The notes under the pieces were generated by a model. The model worked only from the letters and a program-made list of their open reading frames with translations. It was not told the origin of the DNA and made no database searches. Below, piece by piece: positions 8,920 through 17,530 of a DNA stretch of 64,000 nt. The translations under genes were made by a program, and so were the position numbers. Origin of the DNA: AAA164-E04 sp964342825 (GTDB lineage Bacteria > Verrucomicrobiota > Verrucomicrobiia > Limisphaerales > AAA164-E04); NCBI GenBank assembly GCA_964342825.1, contig CAYFHO010000001.1, positions 1 through 64,000 of the forward strand, read 5' to 3'. Every line of letters starts with the position of its first letter. Position 1 is the first letter of the stretch.

Positions 8920-10279
8920 TGGATTTGGATTCCTCCCATCGATATTGAAATGAAAATTGAAGCTGCTTGTCTTCGCGGACTTGAAGCACGGCCAGATCTT
9001 TGACTTCGGAGGATGTCCTAAGTTTTTCCAGCATTTCAAGCCAGGCACGATTGCTCCTCGCAAAGCCGGAACACACGACGGTGTAAGGTTCGCGAATATC
9101 CAATTCTTTGACCCAAACTTCGCCCTGCTCTGGAAAGGCTTCGGTCAAATGCCGGATAAGCTTCAATGTTGGAATGGATTCATCAAACCAAGGACGATAA
9201 AGTCGAATCCGATCCTGCAATTCTTCCAGCTCGCCAACCTGTACTTCCATGGCCTTCCATTCATCATCTAGAGATTGAAGTTTTTGACCTTGCCAAAAAA
9301 AGAGCAGACTGATGATCAAGATGGCTGCGGCGGCTCCACCTCCGAGCCACTTGTTGCGGCCAGTGGATACCTTTTGGCTCCATTCCTGAAACGCGCTGAC
9401 TTTGGGCGGTAAAAACTCGAATGGGTTGGTTCGGTCCAATAAAAAATCAGAGGCCAAAGTGAATGCCGGACTGTTGCTTTGAGACAAGGTGGACGGCTTC
9501 AGTCCCAAGCGGTCGGCCACCTCTTGAAGTGCCGCGTCAAATTCACCTCCGGTTTCTTGCTCCGGGAAGTAATAGCATTGTTTTAATGAGGATTGTAAAT
9601 CGGAGGGCAGTTCACCAACACTGATTTTGATTTCGCGTGCAATTTGCTGAGCATTCGAGGTCTCATTCAAAGACCTCGCCATGGCCAGTTTTTGATCGGA
9701 AAGTGCTACAAGATCAAAACCCGAAGAGGTGGGGGTCAGGCAGAGAGCATTCGCATCTGGTAATGCATTTAAAAATCCAGCCCCTCCCCAATGTAAAGAC
9801 CAGCTCAATGGTTTGAGTTTTGCTGCTTCTAGGATCTTGTTCAGATGTGTCAATCGTTGAACAGGAATGCCGGCCATCAGAACGTAAGATGTTCCCTCCG
9901 GTGATGTAAATGTAGATCTCGTAATGTGTAAATCTTCGACGGGAACTGGAAATTCTCGCTCAGCCTGGGTGGCATAAAAGAATTCCAAATCCTCTCCACC
10001 AAGGTCCGGAACTTCAGTTCGAAAAGTAAACAACCAGCCAATCGGCAAGGTTGAAACACAGTTTCTGTCGTTCATTCCTGCGAGGTTGAGCTTTTCTCTG
10101 AGTTGAGCTCCAATCAGCTCGGGTGCAACAGAAAAGAAATCTCCTGATAAATTCAGTTCTCCTTTTGCAGTGGACTGGCATGCATTCGTTCCTTTCCGGA
10201 CGGATTCGAAACGGAGCGTGTCATAGCGCCAATCCAGACTTAGGACTGAAGCAGGTTTATTGTGTTTTAAACCAATCAT
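8912..10279 (-). CDS. gspL: GspL-like cytoplasmic/inner-membrane assembly protein
   Basis: A 455-residue bitopic protein: a cytoplasmic part of about 300 residues resembling the actin-like fold of GspL/PilM (opening with VLSLDWRYDTLRFESV), one transmembrane segment near residues 306-328 (AAAAILIISLLFFW), then a short coiled coil and a ferredoxin-like periplasmic domain ending in FSFQYRWEE, as in PilN and GspL. This protein normally recruits the GspE ATPase to the membrane and pairs with GspM. The ATG at 10279 overlaps the gspK stop (ATGA). The actin-like phosphate-binding motifs are weak, as usual for GspL, which does not hydrolyse ATP itself. Confidence 0.8.
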   Translation of the reverse strand: MIGLKHNKPASVLSLDWRYDTLRFESVRKGTNACQSTAKGELNLSGDFFSVAPELIGAQLREKLNLAGMNDRNCVSTLPIGWLFTFRTEVPDLGGEDLEFFYATQAEREFPVPVEDLHITRSTFTSPEGTSYVLMAGIPVQRLTHLNKILEAAKLKPLSWSLHWGGAGFLNALPDANALCLTPTSSGFDLVALSDQKLAMARSLNETSNAQQIAREIKISVGELPSDLQSSLKQCYYFPEQETGGEFDAALQEVADRLGLKPSTLSQSNSPAFTLASDFLLDRTNPFEFLPPKVSAFQEWSQKVSTGRNKWLGGGAAAAILIISLLFFWQGQKLQSLDDEWKAMEVQVGELEELQDRIRLYRPWFDESIPTLKLIRHLTEAFPEQGEVWVKELDIREPYTVVCSGFARSNRAWLEMLEKLRTSSEVKDLAVLQVREDKQLQFSFQYRWEESKSNE

Positions 10280-11481
10280 CGTTGACGTTGCTGTTGCATG
10301 AGTTGTTTAAGTTCTTCGCGAAGATTTTGCCCCAAAGCCCAGCCCTGGCGATCAAGATCCTTGCGGTAAATCACAACAGGTTCCTCTCCAGTCGTATCCA
10401 CCACAAAACGGGTTCTTCGATACCCTCTTCCATTTTTACCCACGGCAGCGACATCAATGGTGTACTGATAACTCGTTCCCGTAAAATACTCTTGAGTCTG
10501 CGTGAGGTCTCCATTGTCCAGGGCCTGATTCACCCATTCCGTGTCACTTCCCAGCGGTCCAAGTGTGGCTCGGTAGGAGACCAATTGCTGGGCCTTGGCG
10601 GCATCCATTCCAGGTAAAACAGAGAGCACGGCTTCGCTGGCCGTGTTGACGTTCACCTTGAGAGTTTCTTCCTCAGATCCGCTCTCAGCATTCCCAGCCT
10701 GATTGTTTTGATTCTCACCGTTTTGCTCCTCTTCGCCCTCTTCAGGAACGCCGCTGTACACGGTCAAATATTCAACCAAACCAAAATCAAGAGTGCCATT
10801 TGCATTATCCATGGGCGGAGAGGCATCCCCGTCATTTTCATTCGGGTCCAATATTCCGTTGTGATTGGCATCTTCTCCGTAAACCAACAACGGATCCGCA
10901 CCATAAACCAACATGAGTTCATCGATCGAGTCGAATGGTGCATTCTTGATTTGCCTGGAGGGATTGAGTCGACCGTAGACGTCCCCCTCGGCACCGTTCT
11001 CGGAAACTTCATCATCCTCATCACGCCAATCCACAATGGCTGCGGCAAAATCAGGAGTCATGTTTGGCAGGTATTCCAACATTTCCTGGGTGGCCAGATT
11101 GAGATTCAGTTTTGAACCTTCATCCACCAGCGAAAACACCGGAACTGTAGAGACGGTGTTTTCTTGTCCCCTGCCAATGTACCAATAGTTTGCCTCTCCA
11201 ATGACACCGCGTTCTGCCACATAAGTGTCCGGGTCTGGCAAAGTTCCGGGTTCCTCCAGATTCGCCAGGAGATAGGTCGCATATCGCAAGGCTCCATCAA
11301 TAGCGTGCTGGGCTTGATATCCCTCGTATTCGTTTTCGGCTGCTTTGAACTCGAAAAACATGGAATGTGCAAAATACAGCGTCACACTCACAAGCCCCAA
11401 GGCGACCCACATGACAATGATAAGCACCGAACCTCGATTTCGGTGCTTGCTCATGTGTCTGGATGGATCACTTATTTCCAT
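10276..11481 (-). CDS. gspK: Type II secretion minor pseudopilin GspK, with an EF-hand-like loop
   Basis: A 401-residue GspK-type pseudopilin. The N-terminus (RGSVLIIVMWVALGLVSVTLYFAHSM) is the prepilin helix with the non-standard cleavage context typical of GspK. Two helical T2SSK segments follow, each with a helix-hairpin-helix-like pattern: KLNLNLATQEMLEYLPNM, and VNVNTASEAVLSVLPGM. Between them, about residues 203-220, lies DANHNGILDPNE, a textbook 12-residue EF-hand loop (D1, N3, N5, G6, D9, E12). GspK caps the pseudopilus tip with GspI and GspJ. The start could be ATG 11481 or ATG 11454; the second gives a shorter leader more like other prepilins. Separated from the preceding zinc-ribbon gene by 128 bp containing a hairpin. 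Confidence 0.88.
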   Translation of the reverse strand: MEISDPSRHMSKHRNRGSVLIIVMWVALGLVSVTLYFAHSMFFEFKAAENEYEGYQAQHAIDGALRYATYLLANLEEPGTLPDPDTYVAERGVIGEANYWYIGRGQENTVSTVPVFSLVDEGSKLNLNLATQEMLEYLPNMTPDFAAAIVDWRDEDDEVSENGAEGDVYGRLNPSRQIKNAPFDSIDELMLVYGADPLLVYGEDANHNGILDPNENDGDASPPMDNANGTLDFGLVEYLTVYSGVPEEGEEEQNGENQNNQAGNAESGSEEETLKVNVNTASEAVLSVLPGMDAAKAQQLVSYRATLGPLGSDTEWVNQALDNGDLTQTQEYFTGTSYQYTIDVAAVGKNGRGYRRTRFVVDTTGEEPVVIYRKDLDRQGWALGQNLREELKQLMQQQRQR

Positions 11482-11493
11482 GGAATATTAAAT

Positions 11494-11510
11494 GACACCC
11501 TTCTGGTGTC
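11494..11510 (-). promoter_or_regulatory. Hairpin in the only large gap of the secretion operon, just before gspK
   Basis: A perfect 6-bp inverted repeat, GACACC then a 5-base loop then GGTGTC, lies 13 bases ahead of the upper gspK start. In the direction of transcription it is followed by ATTTAATATT, which is not a U-tract strong enough for a normal intrinsic terminator. It could be a weak terminator, a processing site or a translational control element separating gspE-J plus the zinc-ribbon gene from gspK-D. No good Shine-Dalgarno sequence is visible before gspK. Confidence 0.4.
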
Positions 11511-11609
11511 TCAACAGGTATTTTAAGCAGACGGCCATTACGCTCATAAGGTTACATTCCATTGTCGGTTTCATGCATAATATTTGCCCCAAATTCGGCC
11601 TTCTGATGA

Positions 11610-12293
11610 CTAACGAGATTGGTTCAGTATGTTCTGCATGATCAACTGATTTTCCTGCACATCAGCGAGCGTGGAGGATAACTGATCCAAAGTAGTGGAA
11701 ACATTGGATAAATCTTCATAGAGGGTTTCGATGGAAGCATTCATCTGCTCTGCGGTTCCCATCAAACCATTGATGGATTCCGAGTGTGTCAATAGTCCGG
11801 ACTGCAGGTCCGTCAGTTCGGTTCGGAGATCCTCATCAAGGATCTCCAGAGACCTCAGGACCAAGTCCATCAATTCCTGATTCGACATGGTTTCGCTCTT
11901 GGCATTCAATGATTGAGCACGCCTGAGCAAATTAGATTTTCCTGCAGGAAGATTTGCGACAGATTGAAGTTCCCTTTCCACATTCGGCCGAATTCCAGGT
12001 TTGATTTGTGCTTTGAGTTGGGAAACCTGAAACGCAAGAATCAGATTGAATACCACCAGGACAACCAGCAAACTCGTGATAATTGGATTGGAGCCATGGA
12101 TGACCTGATGGGGTTTTTGCTCTGAACTCGATTCAAATTTTTTGCTACGATTTGAATCATTATTTTCAGCCAGGTGGGAAAGCCAGACCGGTTTTTTACA
12201 GCTCGGACAGACATCAGTTGTTCCCTCTTTTTCCGATGGAAATTCCATCCGCATACCACAAGAAGGGCAATGGATTTTATGAGTTGCATTCAT
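11610..12293 (-). CDS. Zinc-ribbon, transmembrane, coiled-coil protein inside the secretion operon
   Basis: A 227-residue protein of no recognised family. Its N-terminus is a four-cysteine zinc ribbon (CPSCGMRMEFP...CPSCKKPVW, Cys pairs about 18 residues apart). A single transmembrane segment follows (about residues 72-92, IITSLLVVLVVFNLILAF). The rest is a long helical region rich in heptad-like Leu/Ile (residues 120-225) that looks like a coiled coil. The topology suggests a cytoplasmic zinc ribbon and a periplasmic rod. It lies 21 bp after gspJ and 128 bp before gspK, in the same orientation as all the secretion genes, so a role in assembling or regulating the machine is likely but unproven. 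It has no counterpart in the standard gsp gene set. Confidence 0.7.
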   Translation of the reverse strand: MNATHKIHCPSCGMRMEFPSEKEGTTDVCPSCKKPVWLSHLAENNDSNRSKKFESSSEQKPHQVIHGSNPIITSLLVVLVVFNLILAFQVSQLKAQIKPGIRPNVERELQSVANLPAGKSNLLRRAQSLNAKSETMSNQELMDLVLRSLEILDEDLRTELTDLQSGLLTHSESINGLMGTAEQMNASIETLYEDLSNVSTTLDQLSSTLADVQENQLIMQNILNQSR

Positions 12294-12314
12294 AACAAGA
12301 GCGTGGGTTGAACC

Positions 12315-13073
12315 TTAAAAGTTATTGACCTGTGATTCGCTATCCATTTCCTCCTCCTCTATCTGAGGAACGGCCATCAAAGCGATGGTTGATTGAATAA
12401 ACGGGAGTGCCTCATTTCTTATATTTCTGGATCGAGAGTTGGAATCATTGTCGTCTTGAAGGAATTCAACACGCACACGCACCGCAGTGGGCAATTTGGT
12501 TTCATCAACCGTTGAATCCCAGTTCTCCTGCCAATATTCGCCGTCAAAATATTGAAAAGCCAATGAATTGATTCCGTTGGCGATGGCCTGAGGTAGTATC
12601 ACTTCCTGAATAGAAGGGTTTAAGTCTCGAGTCACCTCACGATAGAGGGTTAATCCCTGTGACAACTCCATCCTCCCCTCGTTCATGGGTTGATCCACAA
12701 AATACCTGACCTTTTGGAGGTTGCCCCAGGGTAGATTTGTGATCGTCATGCCCGACAAGGTATAAAACTCCAACTGGTCTGTTCGACTTACACCACCGCC
12801 CAAAGTGTCTCCTTTAAAAGCAGGTGCAAATGTGGTTTCCGTTAAAATGCATTGTCTGAGATCCTTCTCAATGACTTCCATTACGCGCAATCGGGTATTG
12901 AGGATATCCATACGCTTCTGAGCTCGTTCGCGCAGTTCCAAAGATTCCATCAGTGTGACCTTGATCACCAAGACGATCATCGCAAATGCCACGCTGGCCA
13001 CAAGAATTTCAAGAAGCGTGAAACCTTTGGAGCCACTTTGATTCTGCGTGGACAAATGGATTTTCGTTCTCAT
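12315..13073 (-). CDS. gspJ: Minor pseudopilin, GspJ-like
   Basis: A 252-residue prepilin with a positively charged leader and the cleavage site SKG|FTLLEILVASVAF at residues 15-16; Glu5 of the mature protein, needed for pseudopilus assembly, is present. The length, the RLRVMEVIEKDLRQC segment after the helix and the later VRYFVD and FQYFDGEYWQENWD pieces fit GspJ, the largest of the minor pseudopilins H, I and J. It belongs to the tip complex with GspI and GspK. The start at 13073 overlaps the gspI stop by ATGA, which points to translational coupling. Confidence 0.82.
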   Translation of the reverse strand: MRTKIHLSTQNQSGSKGFTLLEILVASVAFAMIVLVIKVTLMESLELRERAQKRMDILNTRLRVMEVIEKDLRQCILTETTFAPAFKGDTLGGGVSRTDQLEFYTLSGMTITNLPWGNLQKVRYFVDQPMNEGRMELSQGLTLYREVTRDLNPSIQEVILPQAIANGINSLAFQYFDGEYWQENWDSTVDETKLPTAVRVRVEFLQDDNDSNSRSRNIRNEALPFIQSTIALMAVPQIEEEEMDSESQVNNF

Positions 13074-13477
13074 TGCGAATCATCCTGAACAAGGGTGGTG
13101 AGATTAATTCGGTGCTGCTGCCCCTGAACAGGGTAGGATACAAACAAAGTTAGCTGCTGCATGTCATCCTGGGGCCAACCGCTTTGGACCAATTCCCACT
13201 CATATTGCTCGTAGCCTGGGCCAAAATTCCCCCGGTTTCCCGCATACCTCCACTGTTCTGTGGCGATGAGTTCAGTCAGGAAACTGTTTGCCAAATGAAC
13301 TGCTGTGCGCTTCCTCTCCCCAACCACGGAGGCGCGGTTGGCAAGCACCAATCCCTGCATGACAACAGGCAACAGAATTGCCATGAAAACCATCGCAGCC
13401 AATACTTCCGCAAAGGTGAAACCCCTTTGAGATCTGCCTGCTTTACAGGAGGTCGTTTTGGATAAGGAGCATTTCAT
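13070..13477 (-). CDS. gspI: Minor pseudopilin, GspI-like
   Basis: About 135 residues from ATG 13477, which has CAGGAA about five bases upstream; the frame stays open to 13522, but that would overlap gspH more and lengthen the leader. Prepilin cleavage site QRG|FTFAEVLAAMVFMAIL with the conserved Glu5. The short C-terminal domain with YEWELVQSGWPQDDMQQLTLFVSYPVQGQ matches GspI proteins, which read VxWxVxx...L..VxVxV in this region. The gene overlaps gspH by about 35 bp and gspJ by 4 bp. Confidence 0.82.
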   Translation of the reverse strand: MKCSLSKTTSCKAGRSQRGFTFAEVLAAMVFMAILLPVVMQGLVLANRASVVGERKRTAVHLANSFLTELIATEQWRYAGNRGNFGPGYEQYEWELVQSGWPQDDMQQLTLFVSYPVQGQQHRINLTTLVQDDSQ

Positions 13478-14045
13478 CGTTCCTGCGAATTTCGTATCGC
13501 AGCCAGTTTGGGCTCCGAACAATCTGAAGTCTTTGGTTCTCCTGCTTTTTGTTTTTCAGATAAAATCCTGGCAGACTTGTTGTTTCCAAATGACCATCCG
13601 GAAAATACACGATACTTGGGAGCCCTTGTTGGATCATTGTCGAACGATCCAACTCGATTTCCAGATCTTTGTTAATCTTGTATAAATGTTTTTCCTGCTG
13701 CAACTGTCCCATCACAGAGCTGTTCAAAGGATTGGACAAACCCGAAAGCTCGCGCATACCAAACCACTGGTTCTCAAGGTCAAACCATACCTGAATGGGG
13801 TATCCTGTTGAAATGGCTTCCCGACGTGCCATTTCAATCATACCAACAATCCGTCTTGCCTCTTCATTGAGTGCGGAATTGCGAAAGAATTTGTTGAGAG
13901 AAGGAGCGGCAACAGCCATCACCCCGGCCAGGACGACCATTACCATGATCAATTCTACCAGCGTAAACCCACCGAGGGCTCGCATCCTGAAGGAGCGATA
14001 CTTTCCCTCGAGAAGCGAGTTTGAGATGGGGCTTGGCAGGATCAT
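13443..14045 (-). CDS. gspH: Minor pseudopilin, GspH-like
   Basis: A 200-residue prepilin with the cleavage site LGG|FTLVELIMVMVVLAG and Glu5. The segment after the helix, EEARRIVGMIEMARREAISTGYPIQVWFD, is the GspH/FimT signature (the R..A...G.P pattern), followed by a beta-rich domain. Two starts are possible: ATG 14045, giving a 26-residue leader, or ATG 13985, giving a 6-residue leader closer to the usual length. Neither has a clear ribosome-binding site. Lies 28 bp after gspG. Confidence 0.83.
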   Translation of the reverse strand: MILPSPISNSLLEGKYRSFRMRALGGFTLVELIMVMVVLAGVMAVAAPSLNKFFRNSALNEEARRIVGMIEMARREAISTGYPIQVWFDLENQWFGMRELSGLSNPLNSSVMGQLQQEKHLYKINKDLEIELDRSTMIQQGLPSIVYFPDGHLETTSLPGFYLKNKKQENQRLQIVRSPNWLRYEIRRNDEMLLIQNDLL

Positions 14046-14073
14046 TCAAAATATTGCGGCGTTGATTGGGAAA

Positions 14074-14532
14074 CTAATTGGCAGCTCCAACATCCCAGTT
14101 GGTGATGTCGTCTGAGCCTCCAACACGACCGTCGGGTCCCATCGACATGATATCGTATCCGCCATTATTCTGTTTGCCCGGATACTCATAGACATACTTG
14201 TTTCCCCATGGGTCAACGGGTATGCCCTTTTTCAAGTAGGGACCTTGCCAGCTGGTTGCATTGTTGGGTTGACTGACCAGTTCGTTCAATCCGTCGTTCC
14301 CGCTGGGGTAATACCCGTTGTCGGTTTCAAACATGTCCAGCGCGATCTCCAAATTGGCAATTTGACTGCGCGCTGAAGTTTCCTTTGCCTGTTGAGAGCG
14401 ACCTGCAAATTTGGGGACTACGACGGCTGCCAAGGCAGCAAGGATCACCAATACCAGTAGCATTTCTACCAGGGTGAATCCCTTTTGACGTTGAGATCCT
14501 ACATTACCATTTTGTGCGATATTCAATTTCAT
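14074..14532 (-). CDS. gspG: Major pseudopilin GspG
   Basis: A 152-residue protein with all the hallmarks of the major pseudopilin: cleavage site QKG|FTLVEMLLVLVILAALAAVVVP, the IANLEIALDMFETDNGYYPS helix, GLNELVSQP, the DPWGNKYVYEYPG beta turn and the C-terminal calcium-site region SMGPDGRVGGSDDITNWD. The family polymerises into the periplasmic pseudopilus that pushes substrates through the secretin and needs Ca2+ for stability; the acidic residues of that site are present. Located 22 bp after gspF and 28 bp before gspH. Confidence 0.93.
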   Translation of the reverse strand: MKLNIAQNGNVGSQRQKGFTLVEMLLVLVILAALAAVVVPKFAGRSQQAKETSARSQIANLEIALDMFETDNGYYPSGNDGLNELVSQPNNATSWQGPYLKKGIPVDPWGNKYVYEYPGKQNNGGYDIMSMGPDGRVGGSDDITNWDVGAAN

Positions 14533-14554
14533 AATTAATGATGCTTTGGTTAAT

Positions 14555-15790
14555 TCACTTAATGTAATCCTGGATGGTGAAGATGGGAATCACCATTCCG
14601 ATAAAAATGGTTCCAATAAAGCCCGCAATCAGAAACAGCATCAGTGGTTCCATCAGAGATACCGCCGTTTTTAATTGCTGATCCAGATCCTTCTCGGTGG
14701 TTGCCGCCAGGCGCATTAATTCTTCATCAAGTCGACCGCTTTCTTCAGCCACGGAAATCATTTCCAAAATGGAGCCGTGAAACAATACACGGCAATCGGA
14801 AAGGCTTCTGGCAAGGGTCTCTCCCTTCTTAACCCGCTCAATGGAATCAGCCACCGCATCCACCAGAATTTGGTTCCCAATGGAACGCCGGGCGACATTC
14901 AATCCATGAATGAGAGGAACACCTGCATTCAACAAAGTCCCCAACATCCTGCAGAAGCGCGCCATGGCGAATTGTGCATTGAGAGGCCCGATCACCGGCA
15001 GGCTTAACATGCTTTGCTCGAATTTTCGTCGACCTTTGTCCGTAGCCAGCCAATTGCGAACCGCAATGCCCAGTATGCCAAGTCCGATCAGGATAAATAA
15101 TCCATAATTCTGGCAATATTCACTGGTCGTCACGATCACCTGGGTCAATAGTGGCAAGGCAGCGTCAAAACCTTCGAAGAGTACCTTGAAGCGTGGGATG
15201 AAAAAGACCATTAAGAAGACCAGAACTCCCAGTGCCAGAAAGAGCAATACCACTGGATAAATCATGGCCGACAATACTTTTCCTCGCAGTTCCTTATCTC
15301 GAGATTGAAAATCGGCGATCTGCCCCAGAACAACATCCAGGAATCCGCCTGTTTCTCCTGCCTCTACCATTGCGACATAAACTTTGGGGAAGGTGTCAGG
15401 AAATCGGCCCATCGCATTGGCCAGGGACATGCCATCAACAACCAAATCATGAACTTCCTTCCAACGTTCACCCGCAGCCGGAGAGGCTGCTTCACGATAA
15501 AGGATCACCAGTGCGCGACTCAAGGGAACTCCTGCAGAGAGAAGTGAAGAAAGCAGACGGGTGAAATTTTCGAGCATTTTGAAGGTAATCCTGCCCGATT
15601 TCCAGGGAAGTGCCATCGCGCTTCCTTTTGAAGAATGACCTGAATTCTTACCTTCTTTTTCAATCAACTTGATTGGCTTCAATCCGAGTGCTTCCATCTT
15701 GCGGAAAGCATCCTGACGTCCTCCTGCTTCGATGTCACCGTTGGCGACGGTGCCATCACTGTTGATTGCTTTGTATTGATAAAAAGCCAC
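14555..15790 (-). CDS. gspF: Type II secretion inner-membrane platform protein GspF
   Basis: About 411 residues from a GTG at 15790, giving the canonical N-terminus (M/V)AFYQYKAINSDGTVANGDI; the frame is open to 15853, but that extension overlaps gspE and is atypical. Two tandem T2SF domains are visible: the first around FTRLLSSLLSAGVPLSRALVIL (residues about 75-200), the second around FCRMLGTLLNAGVPLIHGLNVA (about 275-400). Transmembrane segments include VVLLFLALGVLVFLMVFFIPRF and the C-terminal LMLFLIAGFIGTIFIGMVIPIF. GspF is the polytopic core on which GspE acts. It starts 16 bp after the gspE stop. Confidence 0.92.
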   Translation of the reverse strand: MAFYQYKAINSDGTVANGDIEAGGRQDAFRKMEALGLKPIKLIEKEGKNSGHSSKGSAMALPWKSGRITFKMLENFTRLLSSLLSAGVPLSRALVILYREAASPAAGERWKEVHDLVVDGMSLANAMGRFPDTFPKVYVAMVEAGETGGFLDVVLGQIADFQSRDKELRGKVLSAMIYPVVLLFLALGVLVFLMVFFIPRFKVLFEGFDAALPLLTQVIVTTSEYCQNYGLFILIGLGILGIAVRNWLATDKGRRKFEQSMLSLPVIGPLNAQFAMARFCRMLGTLLNAGVPLIHGLNVARRSIGNQILVDAVADSIERVKKGETLARSLSDCRVLFHGSILEMISVAEESGRLDEELMRLAATTEKDLDQQLKTAVSLMEPLMLFLIAGFIGTIFIGMVIPIFTIQDYIK

Positions 15791-15806
15791 GAGATCCCGA
15801 AAATTG

Positions 15807-17477
15807 TTAGAAAGTTGATAACTCTTCGTCCTTGGTAACCCGCATGACCTCATCCGGAGTGGTCACACCGGCTTCCACCAGACGCCAACCATCCTGGCTC
15901 AATGTTCGCATCCCTTCCTTACGCGCCAATTCCTTGAGTTGACCGCTGGAACAGTTTTGAAGGATACGCTGGCGAATCGGATAGCTGATTCCCAGCATTT
16001 CAAACACCGCTCTTCGACCATGATAACCGGTTTGACGGCATTCACGGCAGCCCACGGCTTTGTAAATGGTCGATTCAGGGTTGAGTTTCAAAGTTTCGCG
16101 CAGAGCTTTCACTCGTTCGGAATGATCCTCCTCGCGGCAAGCATGACAAAGTGTCCGAACCAGTCTTTGTGCCAAAACTCCTTCCAGAGATGACGCAACC
16201 AGATAGGGTTCTATTCCCATATCAATCATGCGTGTCATGGCACTCGGAGCGTCGTTGGTGTGCAATGTCGAAAACACAAGATGACCTGTTAAGGACGCTT
16301 GAATTGCGATACGAGCGGTTTCCTCGTCACGAATCTCACCGATCAAAACCACATCGGGATCATGACGCAAAATCGCCCGTAATCCCTTGGCAAAAGTCAG
16401 ACCAGATTTTTCGGAGACTTGGATCTGGTTGATGCCTTTAATCTGATATTCAACCGGATCCTCCACAGTGATGATCTTTCTCACCATGTCGTTGATCTCG
16501 TTTAAGGCGGTGTACAGGGTCGTGGTCTTTCCACTTCCCGTAGGTCCCGTCACTAGAAAAATGCCATGAGGTATTCCGAGAATTTCCTTAAAGATGCCTA
16601 GTTCTCGGTCGGCCATACCAATTTGATCCAATCCGGGAATGGATCCATCCTGTCGCAACAAACGCATGACCACCGCTTCACCATGCAGCATGGGGATGAT
16701 CGAAACACGGACATCCACCTCACCCTGGCGAACTTTTAATTTGATACGGCCATCCTGAGGTAGGCGCTTCTCCGCGATATTCAAATGGCTTAAGATCTTT
16801 ACTCTGGATACGATGGCGGGCTGAAACCGTTTGATTTCCGCCGGAACCGGAACCTCCTGCAGGATGCCGTCAATGCGGTACCTGATTTGCAATTCATCCT
16901 CAAAAGGTTCCAGGTGAATATCTGTTGCCCTTAAATCGATGGCATCACTGAGAACTTGATTTACAAAACGGATGATGGACGCATCTTCAGCCGCATTCTC
17001 AAGGTCTGTATCTTCGGAATTTTCATCATCGACCACCTGGAAGGAACTGTCGTCCTTGAGTGTGTCGATGGTATCTGCGCCGACGCCAAGGCGCTTTTTG
17101 ATTTCCCTTTGAATGGCTTCCGAAGGAGCCAGAACTGGATTGAGCTTGAGTCCGGTGAGGGATTTCAATGCATCCAGCCCCTGAGTGGCGAACAGCCGAC
17201 TGGTGGCAATATCCACAGATCCATTCTCGCGACTCAGCGGAAGCAGTCCCTCTTTGAGCAAAAGTCTGGCTGGAAAAAGACCAAGAACTTCCTTGGAAAT
17301 GTCAAGGTTCTCCAGGTCTGAAAATGAAACCGAATACTCCTCAGCCAGCCACTTGAGCACTTCGGTTTCTGATTCATAGGAGCTCTCCGCCCCGTTACTT
17401 TGTTGCTTCATCAGCCATTGGGCATCCGAAGCGGAGAGCTGCCGGGACTCAACCATTTGGTTTAATAACTCATTCAT
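15807..17477 (-). CDS. gspE: Type II secretion ATPase GspE
   Basis: A 556-residue secretion ATPase with an N-terminal GspE-N domain and the core motor. Motifs in order: VNQVLSDAIDLRATDIHLEP, Walker A GPTGSGKTTTL (about residue 310), Asp box ITVEDPVEYQI, Walker B VVLIGEIRDEETARIA and the His box HLVFSTLHTNDA. The zinc site typical of GspE is present as CHAC (about 446) and CREC (about 476). Length is slightly above the usual 500, fitting the full N1/N2 region. It powers pseudopilus assembly at the inner membrane. It leads the gsp genes proper; 53 bp separate it from the RGG-rich gene upstream. Confidence 0.94.
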   Translation of the reverse strand: MNELLNQMVESRQLSASDAQWLMKQQSNGAESSYESETEVLKWLAEEYSVSFSDLENLDISKEVLGLFPARLLLKEGLLPLSRENGSVDIATSRLFATQGLDALKSLTGLKLNPVLAPSEAIQREIKKRLGVGADTIDTLKDDSSFQVVDDENSEDTDLENAAEDASIIRFVNQVLSDAIDLRATDIHLEPFEDELQIRYRIDGILQEVPVPAEIKRFQPAIVSRVKILSHLNIAEKRLPQDGRIKLKVRQGEVDVRVSIIPMLHGEAVVMRLLRQDGSIPGLDQIGMADRELGIFKEILGIPHGIFLVTGPTGSGKTTTLYTALNEINDMVRKIITVEDPVEYQIKGINQIQVSEKSGLTFAKGLRAILRHDPDVVLIGEIRDEETARIAIQASLTGHLVFSTLHTNDAPSAMTRMIDMGIEPYLVASSLEGVLAQRLVRTLCHACREEDHSERVKALRETLKLNPESTIYKAVGCRECRQTGYHGRRAVFEMLGISYPIRQRILQNCSSGQLKELARKEGMRTLSQDGWRLVEAGVTTPDEVMRVTKDEELSTF

Positions 17478-17530
17478 GGTGAGTCTGTTGTGAGTGGGTT
17501 ATTCGAAATAAAGGTTCAATGACCTCTTGA

